A DNA stretch of 64,000 bases from Streptomyces populi (GTDB taxonomy: Bacteria; Actinomycetota; Actinomycetes; Streptomycetales; Streptomycetaceae): positions 1 to 64,000 of the forward strand of contig NZ_KZ626843.1 of NCBI RefSeq assembly GCF_002911015.1. Direction: 5' to 3'. The position numbers and the translations under genes were made by a program. Within the stretch, counting starts at the first letter, position 1. Every line of letters begins with the position of its first letter. Below are positions 31,980-42,482 of the stretch, in pieces. Below the pieces are notes generated by a model, which ran no database searches, was not told the origin of the DNA, and was given only the letters and a program-made list of their open reading frames with translations.

Positions 31980-33740
31980 TCACGCCTCCTTCGTGTCGAC
32001 GGGGGCGGACGCGCGACGGGTGCGGCGCAGCGGCGGCTTGGCGCCCAGTCGCTTCGGGTCGAGGCCGGACCAGCTGTGGCCCTCCGCGAAGAACTTCCTG
32101 CGGGCCATGATGGTCATCAGCGGCTTGGTGAAGAAGAACACGACGACGACGTCGAGCACCGTGGTCAGACCGAGGGTGAACGCGAAGCCCTGCACCTTGC
32201 CGACGGTGACGATGAAGAGCACCGCCGCGGCGAGGAACGACACGAAGTCGGAGACCAGGATGGTGCGCCGGGCACGCGGCCAGGCACGCTCGACGGCCGG
32301 GCGCAGGGAGCGGCCCTCACGGATCTCGTCCCGGATGCGTTCGAAGAAGACGATGAACGAGTCCGCCGTGATACCGATCGCGACGATCGCGCCGCAGACG
32401 GCCGGGAGGTTCAGCGCGAAGCCGATGGCCGGGCCGAGCAGCGCCATGAGCACGTAGGTGAGGATCGCCGAGACGCCCAGGGAGGCGATGGCGATGACCG
32501 ACAGGCCCCGGTAGTAGATCACCAGGTAGAGGACGACCAGGGCGAGGCCGATGGCGCCCGCGATCAGACCGGCGTGCAGCTGCTCGCCACCGAGCGCGGC
32601 GGTCACCGTGGTGACGCTCGACTCGTGGAAGGTGAGCGGCAGGGCGCCGTACTTCAGCATGTTGGCCAGGTCCTGGGCCTCGGTCTGGGTGAAGCTGCCG
32701 GAGATCTCCGCGCTGCCGCTCAGCGACTGGGCCACGGAGGGGTCGGAGACGACCTGACCGTCGAGGACGATGGCGAACTGGTTCTGCGGCGGCTGGTTCT
32801 GGGCCAGCTTGCCGGTGATGGCGGCGAACTTCTTGGAGCCACCGGACGTGAAGTCCATGGTGACCTTCCAGCCCGCGGCGCTCTGCGTGTCGAAGACCGC
32901 GCCGGCCTTCTTGATGTCCGTACCGGCGACCTCGGCCGGGCCGAGGATGTACTTCTGCCACTGGCCGGCGGAGTTCTTGTCCTGGCCGCAGGCCACGGTC
33001 GGCTCGGTCGGCTTGACGCCGGTGCCGGCCTTGGCGCGGACCGCCTTGTCGGTGCAGTCGATCGTGGCGTACTCGGCCTGCAGCTTGGCGGTCGCCGGGT
33101 CCGTGCTCGCGCTCGCGGACGGCGAGGCGCTGGAGGAGGCCGAGGCGCTCGGGCTGCTGCTCGCGGACGGCGAGGAGCCCGCCTTCAGGGCGTCGGTGAC
33201 CGCGCGGCCCTGGGTGGTGGCGGAGGCCGACGGCTTGGCGGAGGACGAAGCGGACGGGGACGCCTTGTCACCGGTCTTGGCGGAGGAGCTGCTGGAGGCG
33301 CTCGGCGACGGGGTGGCCGAAGCCTTGGCGCCGGAGACGTCGGTGGCCAGCACGGGACGGAAGTACAGCTTGGCGGTGGTGCCGACCTGCTCGCGGGCCT
33401 GCTTGGAGTTCGTGCCCCGGGGGATGTTGACAATGATGTTGTCGGATCCCTGGGTCTGAACCTCGGCCTCGGAGACACCGAGACCGTTGACACGGCGGTT
33501 CATGATGTCGACCGCGGTGTCCATGTTGGTCTTGTTGATCGCGTTGGGCTGGCCCGGCTCGTTCTGCGCCGTGAGCGTGATGCTCGTGCCGCCGGCGAGA
33601 TCGATGCCGAGGCGCGGAGTCGTGTTGCCGGAGGCGAACATCCCCCCGGTGAGCGCCGCGATGGCGATCAGGATCAGGGCCAGCGAGCGCCCCGGCCTGC
33701 TCTGGGCGCTCGCGTTCCGGCCCTTCTTCGGTGCTGCCAC
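31980..33740 (-). CDS. secD: Protein translocase subunit SecD
   Basis: With GTG at 33740 (GAGGGAG upstream) the protein has 586 residues. It has an N-terminal helix (18-36), the D1 motif LGIDLAGGTSITL, a large extracytoplasmic domain and five C-terminal helices including the GIGITADSFIVFFERIRDEI motif. Residues about 136-215 are an insertion made almost wholly of Ser, Ala, Pro, Lys and Thr, interrupted by a short ordered stretch (GRAVTDALKAG). The insertion lies inside the P1 periplasmic region and looks like a flexible linker. Confidence 0.97.
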   Translation of the reverse strand: MAAPKKGRNASAQSRPGRSLALILIAIAALTGGMFASGNTTPRLGIDLAGGTSITLTAQNEPGQPNAINKTNMDTAVDIMNRRVNGLGVSEAEVQTQGSDNIIVNIPRGTNSKQAREQVGTTAKLYFRPVLATDVSGAKASATPSPSASSSSSAKTGDKASPSASSSAKPSASATTQGRAVTDALKAGSSPSASSSPSASASSSASPSASASTDPATAKLQAEYATIDCTDKAVRAKAGTGVKPTEPTVACGQDKNSAGQWQKYILGPAEVAGTDIKKAGAVFDTQSAAGWKVTMDFTSGGSKKFAAITGKLAQNQPPQNQFAIVLDGQVVSDPSVAQSLSGSAEISGSFTQTEAQDLANMLKYGALPLTFHESSVTTVTAALGGEQLHAGLIAGAIGLALVVLYLVIYYRGLSVIAIASLGVSAILTYVLMALLGPAIGFALNLPAVCGAIVAIGITADSFIVFFERIRDEIREGRSLRPAVERAWPRARRTILVSDFVSFLAAAVLFIVTVGKVQGFAFTLGLTTVLDVVVVFFFTKPLMTIMARRKFFAEGHSWSGLDPKRLGAKPPLRRTRRASAPVDTKEA

Positions 33741-33881
33741 CTTCTCGTACTCCCTCTCGGGCCGCCCTGCGCCGGGTGAGCGCCTGGACGGCCATGCCAT
33801 GGTGTCGGGACTCCGTGCGAGAACAGCACGTCCCGGGAGGCGCGCGGCGCGATCGGACCGCGCCGCGCTCCCGGGTCGTGA

Positions 33882-34400
33882 CTACTTCGCGTCGGCCCCG
33901 CCGTCGGTCTTCTTCGGCTCCGCCCCGTCGGCGTCGGCCTCGTCGGCCTTCGCCTCGACGGCCTCGTCGGCCGGCTTGTCCGCCGCGTCCTTCTTGCCGA
34001 GGTCGAGGGGCTTGTCGTCGGAGGCGTCGGAAGAGGCGTCGGCGGCGGGCTCGTCGGTCTCGGTGAGGGAGGAGGCGTCGTCCGGCACGACCGAGCCGTC
34101 GGTCTTCAGGTCGTGCTCGATGCCGTGGACGATGCGGTTGTACTCGTCGTCCGTGAGGACGGCGCCGATCGCGTTCTTCGCGAAGAGCAGGTCGACACCG
34201 GGCGCGGCGTCGAGGAGGACCGTGTCCTCGTTGACCTCCTTGACGGTGGCGTACATACCGCCGATCGTGCGCACGCCGGAGCCGGGCTGCATCTCGTTGC
34301 GCATGGAAGCCGCCTGCTGCTGCTTCTTCTTGGCCGACCGGGTCATCAGGAACATGGCCCCGATGAGCACGATGAACGGGAGGAGGGTCACTGGACTCAC
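33882..34400 (-). CDS. yajC: Preprotein translocase subunit YajC
   Basis: The 172-residue protein has one membrane helix (about 3-20, PVTLLPFIVLIGAMFLMTRS), a basic KKKQQQAASMRNEMQPGSGVRTIGG segment typical of YajC, and a long acidic Asp/Ala/Glu-rich tail. The start is GTG 34400 with AAGGAAG nine bases upstream. The upstream frame to 34484 lacks homology. It precedes secD and secF, its known partners. Confidence 0.95.
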   Translation of the reverse strand: MSPVTLLPFIVLIGAMFLMTRSAKKKQQQAASMRNEMQPGSGVRTIGGMYATVKEVNEDTVLLDAAPGVDLLFAKNAIGAVLTDDEYNRIVHGIEHDLKTDGSVVPDDASSLTETDEPAADASSDASDDKPLDLGKKDAADKPADEAVEAKADEADADGAEPKKTDGGADAK

Positions 34401-34567
34401 GGGTCGGGACTTCCTTCTTCGACCGCGCATCGAGGTGAGCGGCCTGCTGGATGGGGGTATGTATGCCGTCGACATGGGCGGCATCGGCGGAGTCTAAGCG
34501 AGTCCGCACTCAGGGAACAACGCTCAGCATGGCACCGGGGTTCCTGCCCCGGTGCGTACGCACGCCG

Positions 34568-35662
34568 TCACGCCCCGAACAGGTCCTCTTGTCCGTTTCC
34601 GCCGGCTGCCCGGCGTGGCGGGGTGAGGCCGAGATGTGCCCATGCCGCGGGTGTCGCCACCCGGCCACGGGGAGTGCGGGCGAGGAGCCCCTCCCGTACG
34701 AGGAAGGGTTCGGCGACCTCTTCCACCGTCTCACGCTCCTCCCCCACAGCGACAGCAAGTGTGGACAATCCGACAGGACCGCCGCCGAAAAGCTTGAGCA
34801 GGGCTTCGAGGACTCCGCGGTCGAGCCGGTCCAGACCGCGCGCGTCGACCTCGTAGACCTTCAGCGCCGCCGCGGCGATCTCCCGGGTGATGATCCCGTC
34901 CGCTCTGACCTGGGCGTAGTCGCGCACGCGGCGCAGCAGGCGGTTGGCGATGCGGGGCGTGCCCCGGGAGCGGCCGGCGATCTCCGCCGCGCCCTCGGCG
35001 TCGATCTCGACGTCCAGGAGGCCGGCGGAGCGGTTGATGACGCGCTCCAGCTCGGCGGGCTCGTAGAACTCCATGTGCGCGGTGAACCCGAAGCGGTCGC
35101 GCAGCGGCGGGGGCAGCAGTCCCGCGCGCGTGGTGGCGCCCACCAGCGTGAACGGGGGCAGCTCCAGCGGGATGGCGGTGGCGCCGGGGCCCTTGCCGAC
35201 GATGACGTCGACGCGGAAGTCCTCCATCGCCATGTACAGCATCTCCTCGGCGGGCCGGGACATGCGGTGGATCTCGTCGAGGAAGAGGACCTCTCCTTCC
35301 TGGAGGGAGGAGAGGATCGCGGCGAGATCCCCGGCGTGCTGGATGGCGGGACCGCTGGTGATGCGGATGGGAGCGCCCATCTCGGCCGCGATGATCATGG
35401 AGAGGGTGGTCTTGCCGAGGCCGGGGGCACCGGAGAGCAGCACGTGGTCGGCGGTGGCTCCCCGCGCGCGTGCGGCGCGCAGCACCAGGTCGAGCTGCTC
35501 GCGGACCTTCTCCTGGCCGATGAACTCGTCCAGGTCCTTGGGGCGCAGCGCGGCCTCGACGGCCTGGTCCTCGCCGTCGGCGACCGATCCCACCAACCGT
35601 TCCGCGGCGGGGCCGACGAGCCGCTCGTCGGCGGCTTCGTCTGTCGTGTCGTCCCAGTTCAT
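34568..35662 (-). CDS. ruvB: Holliday junction branch-migration ATPase RuvB
   Basis: RuvB is the AAA+ motor of RuvAB branch migration. The 364-residue protein has [18 protein letters not shown], Walker [12 protein letters not shown], Walker [13 protein letters not shown], sensor motif [18 protein letters not shown] and the winged-helix C-terminus. The arginine finger (DRFG) is kept. It follows ruvA and ruvC, forming the usual ruvCAB set. Confidence 0.98.
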   Translation of the reverse strand: MNWDDTTDEAADERLVGPAAERLVGSVADGEDQAVEAALRPKDLDEFIGQEKVREQLDLVLRAARARGATADHVLLSGAPGLGKTTLSMIIAAEMGAPIRITSGPAIQHAGDLAAILSSLQEGEVLFLDEIHRMSRPAEEMLYMAMEDFRVDVIVGKGPGATAIPLELPPFTLVGATTRAGLLPPPLRDRFGFTAHMEFYEPAELERVINRSAGLLDVEIDAEGAAEIAGRSRGTPRIANRLLRRVRDYAQVRADGIITREIAAAALKVYEVDARGLDRLDRGVLEALLKLFGGGPVGLSTLAVAVGEERETVEEVAEPFLVREGLLARTPRGRVATPAAWAHLGLTPPRRAAGGNGQEDLFGA

Positions 35663-35759
35663 CGGTGGTGCCTCGCGGTCTCGTGGTGGTGGGGCGGTCG
35701 GCGGTCCGGCGGGCGCGGCCCGCGCCGGGGCGCGGGCCCGGCCCGGGGGCCGGGGCCGT

Positions 35760-36371
35760 TCAGCGGGCGCGGTTCAGGGTCTGCAGGGCCGCTCTGAGGA
35801 GCTGGCCGACCTGCGGGGTTCCCCCGGCGGCCTCGGCCTGCGGGGCGACGGCGGCGACCGCCTCGTCGGCCTCGCGGGTCGCGTAACCGAGGCCGACGAG
35901 CGCGGCGTGCAGCTGGTCGCGCCAGCCGGCGGTGACCGCCGTGCCGATGGCCGGACCACCGGGGCCGAGGGGCTCGCCGAGCCGGTCCTTGAGCTCCAGC
36001 AGCAGCTTCTGGGCACCCTTCTTGCCGATGCCGGGGACGGCGACGAGCGCCTTCTCGTCACCGGTGGACACGGCGCGGCGCAGGGCGTCGGGGGTGTGGA
36101 CGGCGAGCATCGCCTGGGCGAGGCGCGGACCGACTCCGCTCGCGGTCTGGAGCAGCTCGAAGACCTGGCGCTCGTCGTCGTCGGCGAAGCCGTAGAGGGT
36201 GAGCGAGTCCTCGCGTACGACGAGGGAGGTGGAGAGTTTCGCGTGCTGTCCCGTGCGGAGCCCGGAGAGCGTGCCGGGCGTGCACTGGACGGCGATGCCG
36301 ATGCCGCCGACCTCGACCACCGCGGAGTCCGGGGCGAGGGCGGCGACCGGGCCGCTGACGAAGGCGATCAT
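35760..36371 (-). CDS. ruvA: Holliday junction binding protein RuvA
   Basis: RuvA binds four-way junctions and recruits RuvB. The 203-residue protein starts [12 protein letters not shown]. It holds the OB-fold domain, two helix-hairpin-helix motifs ([17 protein letters not shown] and [19 protein letters not shown]) and the RuvB-binding C-terminal domain. The ATG overlaps the ruvC stop by four bases. Confidence 0.97.
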   Translation of the reverse strand: MIAFVSGPVAALAPDSAVVEVGGIGIAVQCTPGTLSGLRTGQHAKLSTSLVVREDSLTLYGFADDDERQVFELLQTASGVGPRLAQAMLAVHTPDALRRAVSTGDEKALVAVPGIGKKGAQKLLLELKDRLGEPLGPGGPAIGTAVTAGWRDQLHAALVGLGYATREADEAVAAVAPQAEAAGGTPQVGQLLRAALQTLNRAR

Positions 36372-36964
36372 GCGGTACGGCCTTTCGGTGCTGGGTTCGA
36401 GGCGTGCGCGGCCGCGGCCCGCTGGAGTCTGTTCTGCGCGACGGCCCGGGCGGGCCCGGTCCGCGCGGCGGCCTGCTGGAGCCGGTTCTGGGCGGGAGCA
36501 CGCCAGATGTGGCAGATGGCGAGCGCCAGGGCGTCCGCCGCGTCGGCGGGCTTGGGCGGCGCGGCGAGCCGGAGCAGACGGGTGACCATCGCGCCGACCT
36601 GGGCCTTGTCCGCACGTCCGCTGCCGGTGACGGCGGCCTTGACCTCGCTCGGGGTGTGCAGTGCGACGGGGATGCCCCGCCGGGCCGCGCAGAGCATGGC
36701 GACGGCGCTGGCCTGGGCGGTGCCCATCACGGTCCGTACGTTGTGCTGGCTGAACACCCGCTCCACGGCGACGTACTCGGGTTCGTACTCGTCGAGCCAC
36801 TGCTCGATGCCCTGCTCGACGGCGACCAGGCGCAGGCCCAGTTCGGCGTCCGCCGGGGTGCGTACGACTCCCACGCCGAGCATGGTCAGGGGGCGCCCGG
36901 CCACTCCCTCGACCACCCCGACACCGCACCGGGTCAGCCCGGGGTCAACGCCCAGCACCCGCAC
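36368..36964 (-). CDS. ruvC: Crossover junction endodeoxyribonuclease RuvC
   Basis: RuvC cleaves Holliday junctions. The 198-residue protein has the first catalytic Asp in [14 protein letters not shown], a Glu in [22 protein letters not shown], and the late acidic pair in [12 protein letters not shown]. The C-terminal 35 residues are an Ala/Arg/Asn-rich extension with an imperfect repeat ([24 protein letters not shown]) beyond the family norm. It heads the ruvC-ruvA-ruvB set. Confidence 0.97.
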   Translation of the reverse strand: MRVLGVDPGLTRCGVGVVEGVAGRPLTMLGVGVVRTPADAELGLRLVAVEQGIEQWLDEYEPEYVAVERVFSQHNVRTVMGTAQASAVAMLCAARRGIPVALHTPSEVKAAVTGSGRADKAQVGAMVTRLLRLAAPPKPADAADALALAICHIWRAPAQNRLQQAAARTGPARAVAQNRLQRAAAAHASNPAPKGRTA

Positions 36965-37038
36965 CGGGCCCTCCTTCGATCTCGCCGCTCGTCACCGGGG
37001 TGTTCCCGGTTCGTGCAGGCTATCGGGTGCCACTGACA

Positions 37039-37079
37039 GAGCGGCGGGCCGACGGGGGTGTCCCGTCGGCCCGCCGCTC
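37039..37079 (-). terminator. Terminator downstream of yebC
   Basis: A perfect 18-bp stem (GAGCGGCGGGCCGACGGG and complement) has a GGTGT loop. It sits 25 bases past the yebC stop, between yebC and ruvC on the same strand, so ruvC needs its own promoter or read-through. Confidence 0.85.
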
Positions 37080-37104
37080 CGCACGGACCTCGCTCAGGCG
37101 CCGG

Positions 37105-37857
37105 TCAGGCGTCGACCTTCTCCATGACCTCGTCGCTGACGTCGAAGTTGGCGAAGACGTTCTGCACGTCGTCGCTGTCCTCCAGGGCGTCGATCAGCTT
37201 GAAGATCTTCCGGGCGCCCTCCTCGTCGAGCTCGACCTGCATGGTCGGGACGAAGTTGGCGTCGGCGGAGTCGTAGTCGATGCCGGCCTCCTGGAGCGCG
37301 GTGCGCACCGCGACCAGGTCGGTGGCCTCGGAGAGGACCTCGAAGCTCTCGCCGAGGTCGTTGACCTCCTCGGCGCCCGCGTCGAGCACGGCACCGAGGA
37401 CGTCGTCCTCGCTCAGCCCGCCCTTGGGGACGACGATGACGCCCTTGCGGTTGAAGAGGTACGACACGGAGCCCGGGTCGGCCATGTTCCCGCCGTTGCG
37501 GGTCATGGCGACGCGGACGTCCGAGGCGGCGCGGTTGCGGTTGTCGGTGAGGCACTCGATGAGCACCGCGACACCGTTCGGGCCGTAACCCTCGTACATG
37601 ATCGTCTCGTAGTCGGCGCCACCGGCCTCGAGACCGGCGCCGCGCTTGACCGCGGAGTCGATGTTCTTGTTCGGGACCGAGCTCTTCTTCGCCTTCTGGA
37701 TGGCGTCGAAGAGGGTCGGGTTGCCGGACACGTCGGCACCGCCGGCACGGGCGGCGACCTCGATGTTCTTGATCAGCTTCGCGAAGAGCTTGCCGCGCTT
37801 GGCGTCGATCACGGCCTTCTTGTGCTTCGTCGTAGCCCATTTAGAGTGGCCGGACAT
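37105..37857 (-). CDS. yebC: YebC/PmpR-family regulator or translation factor
   Basis: The 250-residue protein has the family start [37 protein letters not shown] and the mid-region [21 protein letters not shown]. YebC homologues have been described as transcription regulators and more recently as factors easing ribosome stalling at proline. The gene lies between pdxT and ruvC, the standard order. Confidence 0.96.
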   Translation of the reverse strand: MSGHSKWATTKHKKAVIDAKRGKLFAKLIKNIEVAARAGGADVSGNPTLFDAIQKAKKSSVPNKNIDSAVKRGAGLEAGGADYETIMYEGYGPNGVAVLIECLTDNRNRAASDVRVAMTRNGGNMADPGSVSYLFNRKGVIVVPKGGLSEDDVLGAVLDAGAEEVNDLGESFEVLSEATDLVAVRTALQEAGIDYDSADANFVPTMQVELDEEGARKIFKLIDALEDSDDVQNVFANFDVSDEVMEKVDA

Positions 37858-37932
37858 CTGCCTGTCTCCTTCGCGTAACCCAACCTGTACGGACTCCCCC
37901 GGGCTTCAGGAGCCTGGGAGGCCCCACAGATC

Positions 37933-38538
37933 CTACAAGGACGCCGGTGTCCGGTTCGCGCGCACCATGTCGACGAACAGACCGTGCACGCGGTGATCGC
38001 CCGTCAGTTCCGGGTGGAACGACGTGGCGAGCGCGTTTCCCTGGCGGACCGCGACGATGTGACCGCCGTGCTCGGCGAGCACCTCGGCCTCGGCACCCAC
38101 GGACTCCACCCAGGGGGCGCGGATGAAGACGCCCTCTACAGGATCGCCCTCGACACCCTTGACGTCGACCGCCGCCTCGAAGGACTCGTTCTGCCGTCCG
38201 AAGGCGTTGCGGCGCACGATCATGTCGATGCCGCCGACGGTCTCCTGGCCCGAGCGCGGGTCGAGGATCTTGTCGGCGAGCATGATCATGCCCGCGCAGG
38301 TGCCGTAGACGGGCAGGCCCTCGCGGACCCGCGCGCGCAGCGGCTCCATCACTCCGAAGAGGACCGCCAGCTTGGAGATGGTGGTGGACTCGCCGCCGGG
38401 AATAACCAGACCGTCGATCTCGGCGAGTTCCTCGGGACGCCGCACCGGCCTGGCCACGGCGTCCGCCGCGGCCAGGGCGATGAGGTGTTCCCGCACGTCG
38501 CCCTGGAGGGCCAGGACGCCTATGACAGGGGTGCTCAT
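37933..38538 (-). CDS. pdxT: Pyridoxal 5'-phosphate synthase glutaminase subunit PdxT
   Basis: PdxT releases ammonia from glutamine for PdxS in the DXP-independent vitamin B6 pathway. The 201-residue class I amidotransferase has the oxyanion motif IPGGESTT, nucleophile Cys in YGTCAGMI, and catalytic His-Glu in SFHPELTGD. It starts four bases after the pdxS stop and forms an operon with it. Confidence 0.98.
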   Translation of the reverse strand: MSTPVIGVLALQGDVREHLIALAAADAVARPVRRPEELAEIDGLVIPGGESTTISKLAVLFGVMEPLRARVREGLPVYGTCAGMIMLADKILDPRSGQETVGGIDMIVRRNAFGRQNESFEAAVDVKGVEGDPVEGVFIRAPWVESVGAEAEVLAEHGGHIVAVRQGNALATSFHPELTGDHRVHGLFVDMVRANRTPASL

Positions 38539-38542
38539 GCGA

Positions 38543-39457
38543 TTACCAGCCGCGGTTCGCGTAGCGCTCGGTCTCGGGGAGGGTGTCGCAGTTGATGCCG
38601 ACCATGGCCTCGCCGAGGTTGCGGGACGCGTCCGCGATGATCTTCGGGTCGTCGTAGAAGGTGGTGGCCTTCACGATGGCGGCGGCGCGCTTGGCCGGGT
38701 CGCCCGACTTGAAGATGCCTGAGCCGACGAAGACGCCCTCGGCGCCGAGCTGGCGCATGAGCGCGGCGTCGGCGGGGGTGGCGACACCACCGGCGGAGAA
38801 CAGCACGACCGGCAGCTTGCCGAGCTCGGCGACCTCCTTGACGAGCTCGTACGGGGCGCGCAGGTCCTTGGCGGCGGCGTACAGCTCGTTGTTGTCGAAG
38901 CCGCGCAGACGGGCGATCTCGTTCTTGATCTGGCGCAGGTGGCGGACGGCCTCGACGACGTTGCCGGTGCCGGCCTCGCCCTTGGAACGGATCATGGCCG
39001 CGCCCTCGGCGATGCGGCGCAGGGCCTCGCCCAGGTTGGTGGCGCCGCAGACGAAGGGGGTCGTGAACGCCCACTTGTCGGAGTGGTTGACCTCGTCGGC
39101 CGGGGTGAGGACCTCGGACTCGTCGATGTAGTCGACACCGAGGGACTGCAGGACCTGGGCCTCGACGAAGTGGCCGATGCGGGACTTGGCCATCACCGGG
39201 ATGGAGACCGCCTCGATGATCTCCTCGATCATGTTCGGGTCCGACATCCGGGCGACGCCGCCGTCCTTGCGGATGTCGGCGGGGACCCGCTCCAGGGCCA
39301 TGACGGCAACGGCTCCGGCGTCCTCGGCGATCTTCGCCTGCTCGGCGTTGACCACGTCCATGATCACGCCGCCCTTGAGCTGCTCGGCCATGCCGCGCTT
39401 GACGCGGGCGGTGCCGATCGCGGTGTTCTCGGCGGAGTTGGGGAGGGTGCTGGACAC
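38543..39457 (-). CDS. pdxS: Pyridoxal 5'-phosphate synthase synthase subunit PdxS
   Basis: PdxS builds PLP from ribose 5-phosphate, glyceraldehyde 3-phosphate and ammonia. The 304-residue TIM-barrel has the active-site region [21 protein letters not shown], the [13 protein letters not shown] segment, and [19 protein letters not shown]. The start is GTG with GAGG seven bases upstream. It is followed by pdxT. No PdxR regulator lies nearby. Confidence 0.98.
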   Translation of the reverse strand: MSSTLPNSAENTAIGTARVKRGMAEQLKGGVIMDVVNAEQAKIAEDAGAVAVMALERVPADIRKDGGVARMSDPNMIEEIIEAVSIPVMAKSRIGHFVEAQVLQSLGVDYIDESEVLTPADEVNHSDKWAFTTPFVCGATNLGEALRRIAEGAAMIRSKGEAGTGNVVEAVRHLRQIKNEIARLRGFDNNELYAAAKDLRAPYELVKEVAELGKLPVVLFSAGGVATPADAALMRQLGAEGVFVGSGIFKSGDPAKRAAAIVKATTFYDDPKIIADASRNLGEAMVGINCDTLPETERYANRGW

Positions 39458-39579
39458 GGGTTGACCTCACTCGGTGAAAGAGGATTTCTGCAGCTCCGAG
39501 GAAACGCGAGGCGACCAGTCCACTGCAAGGGCCAATGGGGAGGCGGTGGCTCGTTTTCGTCTCCGTCGGCCCGTGTACA

Positions 39580-40125
39580 TCAGTTCGTCGGCCGGTCCGC
39601 CAGGGCCGTCGGGGGCTCGTCGTCCATCTCGAAGGCCATGGGGAACGGGGCGTGGCCCGCGAGGCGGAACCAGCGGACCTTGCGGTGCCGGCGCAGGGCG
39701 CGGGCGGCGCGCACGGCGTCGTTGTGGAAGCGCCGCGCCATCGGCACCCGGCGCACGGCCTGGGCCAGCTCGCCGGCCGCCTCCTCGCCGCCGGGCACCT
39801 CGCGTACCGCCTCGACCTGCTGGTTCTCCCCGAACACCGCCCGCAGGGCCTGGCTCAGCTCGCTCTCGGCCACCTCGCGCTGCTCCTCCTCGGCCTGCCG
39901 GGCCGCGTGTGCCGCTTCGTAGAGCACGATCGAGGCGGCGGGGTCGAGCACCCCGGAGGTGGCCAGCTCCTGCGTCACGGAGGCCCGGCGCAGCAGCTGC
40001 GCGTCGAGGGCGGCGCGTGCGGCGTCGATACGGGAGTGCAGCCGGTCGAGACGCCCGGCGGTCCAGCTCAGGTAGAGGCCGATCACGACGAGGCCGACGA
40101 GGATCCAGATGAGGGTTGCGGTCAC
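39580..40125 (-). CDS. LemA-like membrane-anchored helical protein
   Basis: Using GTG at 40125 the protein has 181 residues; a TTG at 40134 is also possible, and neither has a clear ribosome-binding site. An N-terminal membrane helix (ATLIWILVGLVVIGLYLSW) is followed by helices with a LemA-like pattern (SRIDAARAALDAQLLRRASVTQELA) and a conserved tail with two Trp/Phe-rich patches. Function unknown. It lies between the pdxST genes and the PIM lipid operon, as in other Streptomyces. Confidence 0.8.
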   Translation of the reverse strand: MTATLIWILVGLVVIGLYLSWTAGRLDRLHSRIDAARAALDAQLLRRASVTQELATSGVLDPAASIVLYEAAHAARQAEEEQREVAESELSQALRAVFGENQQVEAVREVPGGEEAAGELAQAVRRVPMARRFHNDAVRAARALRRHRKVRWFRLAGHAPFPMAFEMDDEPPTALADRPTN

Positions 40126-40374
40126 GGGCCGCAAGGCTACCCGTGCGCCTCGCCGGCCCGCCGGGCCCCGCGCGCGGGGTGGGCCGCCCCGGCGGGACCG
40201 GCTGCCCGCGGCGCCGCCGACGGACGGCCGGGGGCCGGACCGTCGTGTTCCGGCCTTTCTTCACGCGCCGGGACCACGGGCCTCCCGTCGGGGCGTCCGA
40301 CGGCCTCCCCGCCCGGGGAGACGGCCCCGGGCCGGACCGGCGTGCGGGCCCTTCCGGCACGACGGGCCGGGCCG

Positions 40375-41535
40375 TCAGTCCCGGGCCAGGCCGAAGCGGG
40401 CGCGCAGGCCCGTGCGTTCGTCCGCGGCCACCGCGGCCGCGCCGTCCGTCACCGTCTCGTACACGGACAGGATGTCCGCGCCGACCGTCGACCAGTCGAA
40501 GCGGCGTACGTGCTCGCTCCCCCGCTCGCGCAGCGCGGCCCGGCGCTCCGGGTCGGCGAGCAGGCGCAGCGCGGCGGCGGCCAGGGCGTCCGCGTCCTCG
40601 TTGGCGAACAGCTCACCCGCGGAGCCCTGGTCGAGGACCTGGGCGAACGCGTCGAGATCGGCGGCGAGCACGGGCGCTCCGGCGGACATCGCCTCGACCA
40701 GGATGATCCCGAAGCTCTCGCCGCCGGTGTTGGGCGCGACGTACAGGTCGACGCTGCGCAGGAGACGGGCCTTGTCCTCGTCGCTGACCATGCCGAGGAA
40801 CTCGACGCGCGAGCGCATCTCGGCGGGCAGCGACTCCACGGCCTCCTTCTCGTCGCCGCGCCCGGCGACCAGCAGCCGCGTCTGCGGCCGCTCGGCCAGG
40901 ATCGCGGGCAGGGCCTTCATGAGCACCGGCAGGCCCTTGCGGGGCTCGTCGATGCGGCCGATGAAGCCGATGGTGTCGCCCTGCCACTCGGGCTTGGGCT
41001 TGGCGCGGGCGAAGAAGTCGACGTCGACGCCGTTCGGGATGACGACGGCGTCACCGCCGAGGTGCTCGACCAGGGTGCGCCGGGCGTACTCGCTCACGGC
41101 GATCCGCGCGCTGATCTTCTCCAGGGCGGCCTGGAGGATGGAGTACGCGGCGACCATCGCCCTGGAGCGCGGGTTCGAGGTGTGGAAGGTCGCGACGATC
41201 GGGCCCTGCGCGGCCCAGCAGGTCAGCAGGCCGAGCGACGGCGAGGACGGCTCGTGGATGTGGACCACGTCGAAGGTGCCCTCGTGCAGCCAGCGCCGCA
41301 CCCGGGCCGCGGACAGGAAGCCGAAGTTCAGCCGGGCCACCGAGCCGTTGTACGGAACCGGGACCGCGCGGCCCGCCGAGACGACGTACGGCGGCAGGGG
41401 TGTTTCGTCGTCCGCGGGGGCGAGGACGGAGACCTCGTGCCCCAGGCCGATGAGATGTTCGGCCAGGTCGCGGATGTGGAACTGGACGCCGCCCGGAACG
41501 TCCCAGGAGTAGGGGCAGACGATGCCGATCCTCAC
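40375..41535 (-). CDS. pimA: Phosphatidylinositol alpha-mannosyltransferase PimA
   Basis: PimA adds the first mannose from GDP-mannose to phosphatidylinositol on the cytoplasmic membrane face. The 386-residue GT4 enzyme begins MRIGIVCPYSWDVPGGVQFH, has RAVPVPYNGSVARLNFG and the acceptor-binding HLHEP-like HIHEPSSPSL. The C-terminal domain carries VGAGRGDE-like VAGRGDEKEAVE and PNTGGESFGIILVEAMSAG. All are close to mycobacterial PimA. It overlaps patA by four bases, completing pgsA-patA-pimA. Confidence 0.95.
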   Translation of the reverse strand: MRIGIVCPYSWDVPGGVQFHIRDLAEHLIGLGHEVSVLAPADDETPLPPYVVSAGRAVPVPYNGSVARLNFGFLSAARVRRWLHEGTFDVVHIHEPSSPSLGLLTCWAAQGPIVATFHTSNPRSRAMVAAYSILQAALEKISARIAVSEYARRTLVEHLGGDAVVIPNGVDVDFFARAKPKPEWQGDTIGFIGRIDEPRKGLPVLMKALPAILAERPQTRLLVAGRGDEKEAVESLPAEMRSRVEFLGMVSDEDKARLLRSVDLYVAPNTGGESFGIILVEAMSAGAPVLAADLDAFAQVLDQGSAGELFANEDADALAAAALRLLADPERRAALRERGSEHVRRFDWSTVGADILSVYETVTDGAAAVAADERTGLRARFGLARD

Positions 41536-42482
41536 GAGGCCCTCTTCTCGGGATCCGGCGTGCCGGACCCCTCACGGGGAGCCTTCCCGGCGTCGAGGTC
41601 CTTGAGCCACAAACGCTGCAACATGTGCCAGTCCTCCGGGTGGTCGGCGATGCCACTGGCGAAGGCGTCGGCCAGCGCCTGTGTCATGACAGACGTCTTC
41701 TCGGCACGGGTACCTGACTCGGGGACCTCGACGGGTGGGTGCACCTGGCCGCGCATCACGGGCGAGTCGTCGTACCAGAGCGTCACGGGCAGGAGGATCG
41801 CACCGGTCTGCTGGGCGAGCAGGGCCGGTCCCGCGGGCATCCGGGTCGTCTCGCCGAAGAACTCCACCTCGACGCCCGAGGCGGACAGATCGCGTTCGGC
41901 GACCAGGCAGATCAGTCCGCCGTCGCGCAGGCGCCGGGCCAGCGTGCCGAACGCGGCCCCGCCGCTGTGCGGGATGACCTCCATGCCGAGGCCCTCGCGG
42001 TAGGCGACGAAACGGTCGTACAGCGACTCGGGCCTGAGGCGCTCCGCGACGGTCGTGAACGGCGTGTCGAGCGCGGTGGTGACCCAGGCGCCCGCGAGGT
42101 CCCAGTTCGCCATGTGCGGAAGGGCCAGGATGACGCCCCGGTCGGAGGCGATGCCGTCGGTGAGGCGGTGCACGTCCTTGGGATCGAACCCGTTCGTCAC
42201 CCGTTCCTCGCTCCACGCGGGAAGCCGGAACGACTCCATCCAGTAGCGCAGGTACGAACGCATGCCGGCCCTGGAGAGCTCCGCGAGCCGCTCGGGCGTC
42301 GCGCCCGGCACCACGCGCGCGTAGTTGCTCTCCAGACGCCGGACCCCCTTGCCGCGCCTTCTCCAGGCGATGTCGGCGATCGTGCGGCCGAGGCGCACGG
42401 CGACCGGCTCGGGGAGCTTCTTGACGGTGCTCCAGCCCAGGGCGTACGCGCCGTCGACCAGCCTTTCCCTGAGGCTGGTCAC
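41532..42482 (-). CDS. patA: Phosphatidylinositol mannoside acyltransferase (PatA-like)
   Basis: The 316-residue protein belongs to the HtrB/LpxL lysophospholipid acyltransferase family. It has the HxxxxD-like LALPHMANWDLAG motif, EVEFFGETTRMPAGPALLA and TAAILLPVTLWYD-like QTGAILLPVTLWYDD. In actinobacteria this gene, between pgsA and pimA, acylates the mannose of PIM1. It overlaps both neighbours by four bases. Confidence 0.92.
   Translation of the reverse strand: MTSLRERLVDGAYALGWSTVKKLPEPVAVRLGRTIADIAWRRRGKGVRRLESNYARVVPGATPERLAELSRAGMRSYLRYWMESFRLPAWSEERVTNGFDPKDVHRLTDGIASDRGVILALPHMANWDLAGAWVTTALDTPFTTVAERLRPESLYDRFVAYREGLGMEVIPHSGGAAFGTLARRLRDGGLICLVAERDLSASGVEVEFFGETTRMPAGPALLAQQTGAILLPVTLWYDDSPVMRGQVHPPVEVPESGTRAEKTSVMTQALADAFASGIADHPEDWHMLQRLWLKDLDAGKAPREGSGTPDPEKRAS

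Noticed and set aside
37897..37920. Hairpin between pdxT and yebC
   Set aside because: The stem has a mismatch and unpaired Gs; it is too weak to call a terminator.
39467..40360. Minus-strand 297-codon frame overlapping the LemA-like gene
   Set aside because: It is Arg/Pro/Gly-rich with no domain and is out of frame with the membrane-helix-containing LemA-like gene, which shows normal composition.
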